This document shows positions 61,701 through 64,000 of a stretch of 64,000 nt of DNA, in pieces. The notes under the pieces were generated by a model. The model was not told where the DNA came from. It saw nothing but the letters and a program-made list of their open reading frames with translations, and ran no database searches. Position 1 is the stretch's first letter, and every line of letters begins with the position of its first letter. The DNA is taken from NCBI GenBank assembly GCA_963750965.1, contig CAVVSK010000024.1:1-64000 (forward strand). Direction: 5' to 3'. The stretch comes from CANKHA01 sp963750965 (GTDB lineage: Bacteria > Pseudomonadota > Alphaproteobacteria > Rhizobiales > Xanthobacteraceae). The translations under genes and the position numbers were made by a program.

Positions 61701-61991
61701 GCCGATGCGGACGCGACGCATATCATCGCGGGGTTCACCGTCCAGCGCGATGAGCCGCTTCACTTCCGCGCCTGTCGCCTCGACCAGCGTAAAGCTGCCG
61801 TAGCGCGCTACGACACGGATATTGGAGCTTGCGAATAGCTCCGATGCTTGTGGTGATGCAGGGACGGTCAGCAGCCGCCAATACGTGGGCGCATCGGCCG
61901 TTTCTGCCGCTGGCGACGCGCCAGGAACTGACGCCAAGATAATCGCGGAAATAACAGCGAAGAGCCACGCACGAGCCGGTTTCCACCACAT
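58776..61991 (-). CDS. Subtilisin-like (S8) serine protease with C-terminal P domain, secreted
   Basis: A 1071-residue secreted protease. ATG 61991 has GGGGGG just upstream and opens a signal peptide (LFAVISAIILASVPGASPAAE). A long N-terminal region (about 30-310) may be a pro-part. The catalytic triad is Asp320 (VTDEGVDKG), His369 (CGGHGTNVAG) and Ser591 (ASGSSQAAPAASG, where GTS is GSS). Beta-rich middle domains (about 680-930) include a Gly/Asp-rich DGDGVVERGEPFQI. A proprotein-convertase-type P domain ends the chain (about 955-1071, VGDLTIDLTSPDGT; SGDWKLTVRD). It is a plausible cargo of the type II system encoded at the left end (inference). Confidence 0.92.
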   Translation of the reverse strand: MWWKPARAWLFAVISAIILASVPGASPAAETADAPTYWRLLTVPASPQASELFASSNIRVVARYGSFTLVEATGAEVKRLIALDGEPRDDMRRVRIGTHTFDPVIATPYLLAKAGQAPRLASRGGYGMAVVHFVGPLKREWLKSVGATGVEFVGYMPQNAQLVIGTSGALAALSALAASEGKSFVRAVVPYGAMFKLRPGIAQSGITQVVVSTAAGKAGDTARAEIARLSTARGSQVPTGGTVQQRIQVDASRISDLAELGGVVAIEAFVEPKLHDERSGIILSGQLDSSFKPVLGTGYRQFLIDHGFTTVSPVIVDVTDEGVDKGIVPAPAGSHPAFYQNGNPANASRIIYAQEHTAADGDARDCGGHGTNVAGIIAGYNIGTGPTHEDAQLFNYGLGIQPFGKLGATKIFNCNSAFDVTTSITALHSLAYASGARISNNSWGAATGGAYTSFSQELDALVRDAQPPTPGNQQFVEVVSAGNTGSGANTIASPGTAKNVITIGAAESVRPIGMPDGCAVADFSSDSARDVVNFSSRGPTDDGRIKPDLVAPGTHVTSEQPQTGASYNGSGTCIKQYPPGSTLYSLASGSSQAAPAASGFASLIHTWFRKNHGNNTTYPSPAMTKALMINTATDLAGGDAGSGGALIQPIPSQVQGWGRINLGNLVDGTARDLYDQKVVFNATGQVSSRYYTIADVAKPLRVTLVWTDAVGLTSGNAFVNDLDLEVTVGGNVYKGNVFANGLSTTGGIADPRNNVENVFLPAGFRGTLKVRVIAKNIVGDGVRGNADTTDQDFALVVSNATSAGTSAGVMQVSAVTVNSQGDGDGVVERGEPFQIRLRLKNVGNKVINPFAATLHAPTTDATITQGSSNYGSIAPNTIAFNTPAFSATVKPTLTCGKTVRLSVTGTANSAPFTFRFTVPTGKPGTPATLASTDVPKSIPDNSSTGATSVRNIPNALLIYDMRVQISSLTHPFVGDLTIDLTSPDGTTVRLFNRRGSSGDNLVNTVFSNSAVTPISAGTAPFTGSFTPEEPLSAFDGKPASGDWKLTVRDIASGDTGTLNGWSLIRTFYTCN

Positions 61992-62118
61992 GTCGCCCCC
62001 CATATTCCAGGCCAGCAGCAAGACAGGCTGGGCTGAAATCTTCTCCGGAGATGGAGCTTGCAACTTGTGGGCGTGAAAAAAAGCTAATATCTCGGCGCGG
62101 GCAAAAAGCCGAGCACAA

Positions 62119-62415
62119 TCAATTGGTCTTTTCGATCTTAGGGTTATCGATCGTGGTCCCTTGCTGGCAAATCGAGGCTGCCGCAATCGTACCGGTGACC
62201 TTGATGCGGTCACCTGTTTTGAACTCCGCCAGCGCGCCCACCCGGCGCATTGTATAGATCACGCCGTCATCGCCTTGCATGGCGCGGCATTCGACACCGG
62301 CGTCGGTTAGTGTTCCCGCCACGGTTATGCTGCGGGCCGATTGCGCATGAACCGGCATACCGACAAGCGTGCATGACAGTAAGGTGACCGCGAACACGGG
62401 TCGCAGTTGAATCAT
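62119..62415 (-). CDS. Small exported protein, DUF5818-like beta domain
   Basis: A 98-residue protein with a signal peptide (FAVTLLSCTLVGMPVHAQ) and a small OB-like beta domain (TVAGTLTDAGVECRAM; FKTGDRIKVTGTIAAASICQ). The pattern resembles DUF5818-type proteins, whose role is unknown. AGGAGGG precedes the ATG. Two cysteines could form a disulfide. It lies 127 bases upstream of the protease gene on the same strand and might be cotranscribed with it. Confidence 0.75.
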   Translation of the reverse strand: MIQLRPVFAVTLLSCTLVGMPVHAQSARSITVAGTLTDAGVECRAMQGDDGVIYTMRRVGALAEFKTGDRIKVTGTIAAASICQQGTTIDNPKIEKTN

Positions 62416-62771
62416 TCCGCACCCTCCTGCCGGTGCCGTTTGATATCGGTATTCCAGTTCAGTTCGCCTGTTGCGCTGTCAAAGAAGCACGAGGCCGGTG
62501 TAGCGCTTGCCAGCAGCAGCGGTATTTCAGGATTGCCGACGGAGGACTTGGCGTCAACCTTAACTCCGCAGTGCCTATGCTATCGCGCGCCAAGTCGCGT
62601 TCTAGGAATACCTCTGACGGCAGAGACTTCAGCCGCGCGACTTCATCGAAACGCCCAAAAACGTTAGACGCGCTATGGCTGCTGCTACCGTAGATGACGC
62701 CGAGCTCCGGCTCGCCCGAAAACTGAACGGTGGCATCCGCTTCTTCGTGCGGCGCCGCGCATGGGTCACGC
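62416..62771. other. Stretch without a confident gene; one weak minus-strand frame
   Basis: About 355 bases between the cellulose-synthase-like gene and the small exported gene. A minus-strand frame ending at 62459 reads FSGEPELGVIYGSSSHSASN and then VFGRFDEVARLKSL, which looks protein-like, but it has no clear start outside the neighbouring gene and no recognised family. It could be a remnant or a short unannotated gene. Confidence 0.35.
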
Positions 62772-64000
62772 CTAGGCGGCGATCGAGCGGCGACGTGGGA
62801 CGAGGTCGGTGATTTTTTGCTCCTGCAACCGCGGCGGAACAACCAGACTTTCGGGAGGAAGCTTTTCGGTTTGCATCGCAGGCTGTGTCGCAGCCGGCAC
62901 TGGCTCTGGTGCCGCGGCTAAGGGCTCTACCGGGAGTTCCGCACGCGTCGTCCAGATGCTGCCGAGCATCGCCAGGGTTGCGGACCACGTCGAGACATTG
63001 ACGGCAGTGGCGTCAAACCCTGAGGTGAACAGTTTGCGGATCAATAGATCACGCTCCACGGTTTCCTCTAGTGCGAACTTAACCGCAAGGAAATCTCCGG
63101 TCTGCCGCACGACAATGCCGGGAACAAACCCGACCTCACTGATGAAGAGCCGTATTCGCTCGCCCGCTTGCAGCGTCAATTGGCGCTCGAAATCAGGTTT
63201 AATAGCTGTCCCCGAAAGCGACATGTCTCTCACGCGGCCGGACGAAAGCGCACCGGCTGCGCTGAATATCCAGATCGGCTCAACGAATTCGAAGCGTTCT
63301 TCATCGCGCCGAGCGGGTGCCTGCAATGTCGTCATGCAGGTAAGAAAGAACACAACGATATTGTTTGCCGCCCAAAAAGCCACGATGGGAAGGACCGCTC
63401 CTTCTGCTATCTGCCAGGCCGGCAACGCGTTGATGACCAACCCCCCGACGGTCAACATCATCAACGCAGCCACACTCCAAAAGATGCCCCGCGCATAGTC
63501 GGCGTCCCGCGCGCTGCTACCTTTCGGCGTGACCTTAAACAGATGGCCACGCGGTTTTATTAGCGTGAGCAGAACTGTCGGGAGGATTTTAAAGCTCTGC
63601 AGCAATCCGAGCACCTGCGCGGCCAGCGGAAACAATTGACCGGGCGCATAAGCGCCAATGCCGCCATATACTGCGAGCATCGCCGGAATGAGATAGTAGA
63701 TAACCTGGTCAACGTCGACTTGGGAAACCGGCGAGATGCCGGCCCACAGGAACATGATCGGCACCAGCGCCGCAACCAATGATTGCAGGCCGATCGAAAG
63801 CCAGTGCGTCGGCAAGAACATGAGCCGCTTTATGAACGAAAGGTTGGCGCCGAGCGGTCCCTCGCGCAGAAATAGGATCTGAATTGCGCCTTGTGCCCAA
63901 CGTTGGCGTTGGACGAAGAACGCGTCAACACTTTCGGGGGCAAGCCCCAAGGCGAGCCGCTCGCCCAAATAGCGCGTGACGTAACCCTTGCGCAGCAGCG
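62772..64000 (-). CDS. Cellulose-synthase-like glycosyltransferase (GT2) with PilZ domain, C-terminal part
   Basis: The 3' ~410 codons of a membrane GT2 enzyme resembling BcsA. The gene runs off the window's right edge, so its start is not seen. The QxxRW motif of processive glycosyltransferases is in VQRQRWAQGAIQ, and several membrane helices follow. A PilZ domain binds cyclic di-GMP (RRDEERFEF with RDMSLSGTAIKPD keeping the RxxxR-like and DxSxxG motifs). The Pro-rich tail of about 70 residues is unusual. Activation of exopolysaccharide synthesis by cyclic di-GMP is expected from the family. Confidence 0.9.
   Translation of the reverse strand, partial: LLRKGYVTRYLGERLALGLAPESVDAFFVQRQRWAQGAIQILFLREGPLGANLSFIKRLMFLPTHWLSIGLQSLVAALVPIMFLWAGISPVSQVDVDQVIYYLIPAMLAVYGGIGAYAPGQLFPLAAQVLGLLQSFKILPTVLLTLIKPRGHLFKVTPKGSSARDADYARGIFWSVAALMMLTVGGLVINALPAWQIAEGAVLPIVAFWAANNIVVFFLTCMTTLQAPARRDEERFEFVEPIWIFSAAGALSSGRVRDMSLSGTAIKPDFERQLTLQAGERIRLFISEVGFVPGIVVRQTGDFLAVKFALEETVERDLLIRKLFTSGFDATAVNVSTWSATLAMLGSIWTTRAELPVEPLAAAPEPVPAATQPAMQTEKLPPESLVVPPRLQEQKITDLVPRRRSIAA

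Overview
The window is GC-rich and densely coded. It looks like a chromosome segment of a free-living alphaproteobacterium, probably order Hyphomicrobiales (Bradyrhizobiaceae/Xanthobacteraceae-like). That placement is an inference from gene content and style: a compact type II secretion operon, DUF3369 signalling proteins, a PhnSTU2-type aminophosphonate transporter, BUG-type tricarboxylate uptake and many TTG/GTG starts. I saw no rRNA or tRNA gene, no CRISPR array and no insertion sequence.

Layout. 1-9.9 kb: type II secretion (T2SS) operon gspE(partial)-F-G-H-I-J-K-L-M-C/N-like, then a frameshifted secretin gspD and a minimal prepilin peptidase. 10.3-24.6 kb: a ten-gene minus-strand operon for 2-aminoethylphosphonate (AEP) use, with a divergent LysR regulator. 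It holds phnW, phnA, phnY, a binding-protein/ATPase/fused-permease importer, a class III aminotransferase-fold protein resembling PbfA, and an unusual tail of a glutamine-synthetase-like ligase, an aldehyde dehydrogenase and an iron alcohol dehydrogenase. 24.6-27.3 kb: an EamA transporter, a Lys/Pro/Ala repeat protein and a frameshifted ABC binding protein. 27.3-32.4 kb: a nitrite/oxygen respiration block with a cytochrome c-cupredoxin-NirK fusion, a CuA subunit, a B-family (ba3-like) haem-copper oxidase subunit I and a diheme cytochrome c.

32.5-46 kb is mixed metabolism: a Gfo/Idh/MocA oxidoreductase, two MFS exporters, a CheY-like receiver, a cysteine-dioxygenase-like cupin, a TauD-type dioxygenase, an AlkB alkane hydroxylase, an ICMT-like methyltransferase, a FabF-like synthase, an exported SAM methyltransferase, an APC permease and an HpaI-type aldolase. 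46-53.4 kb: three small membrane or exported proteins and a three-protein signalling locus (OmpR-type regulator, receiver-DUF3369-kinase, membrane kinase) beside a divergent orphan UgpB-like binding protein. 53.4-58.6 kb: a tricarballylate-like catabolic group (TcuA-like dehydrogenase, MmgE/PrpD, SDR, TctC). 58.8-64 kb: a subtilisin-like protease with a P domain, a small exported protein, and the C-terminal part of a cellulose-synthase-like glycosyltransferase with a PilZ domain.

Five genes carry frame disruptions: gspD, phnS2, phnY, the 26.2-kb binding protein and nirK. Protein similarity resumes cleanly after every shift. The phnS2 gene alone needs nine single-base corrections, all apparent insertions. 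That looks more like local sequence error or very recent damage than old decay, so loss of function should not be assumed. The most interesting biology is the extended aminophosphonate operon, whose ligase/ALDH/Fe-ADH tail is not part of the known PhnW-PhnY-PhnA route, and the cytochrome c-cupredoxin-NirK fusion next to a haem-copper oxidase.
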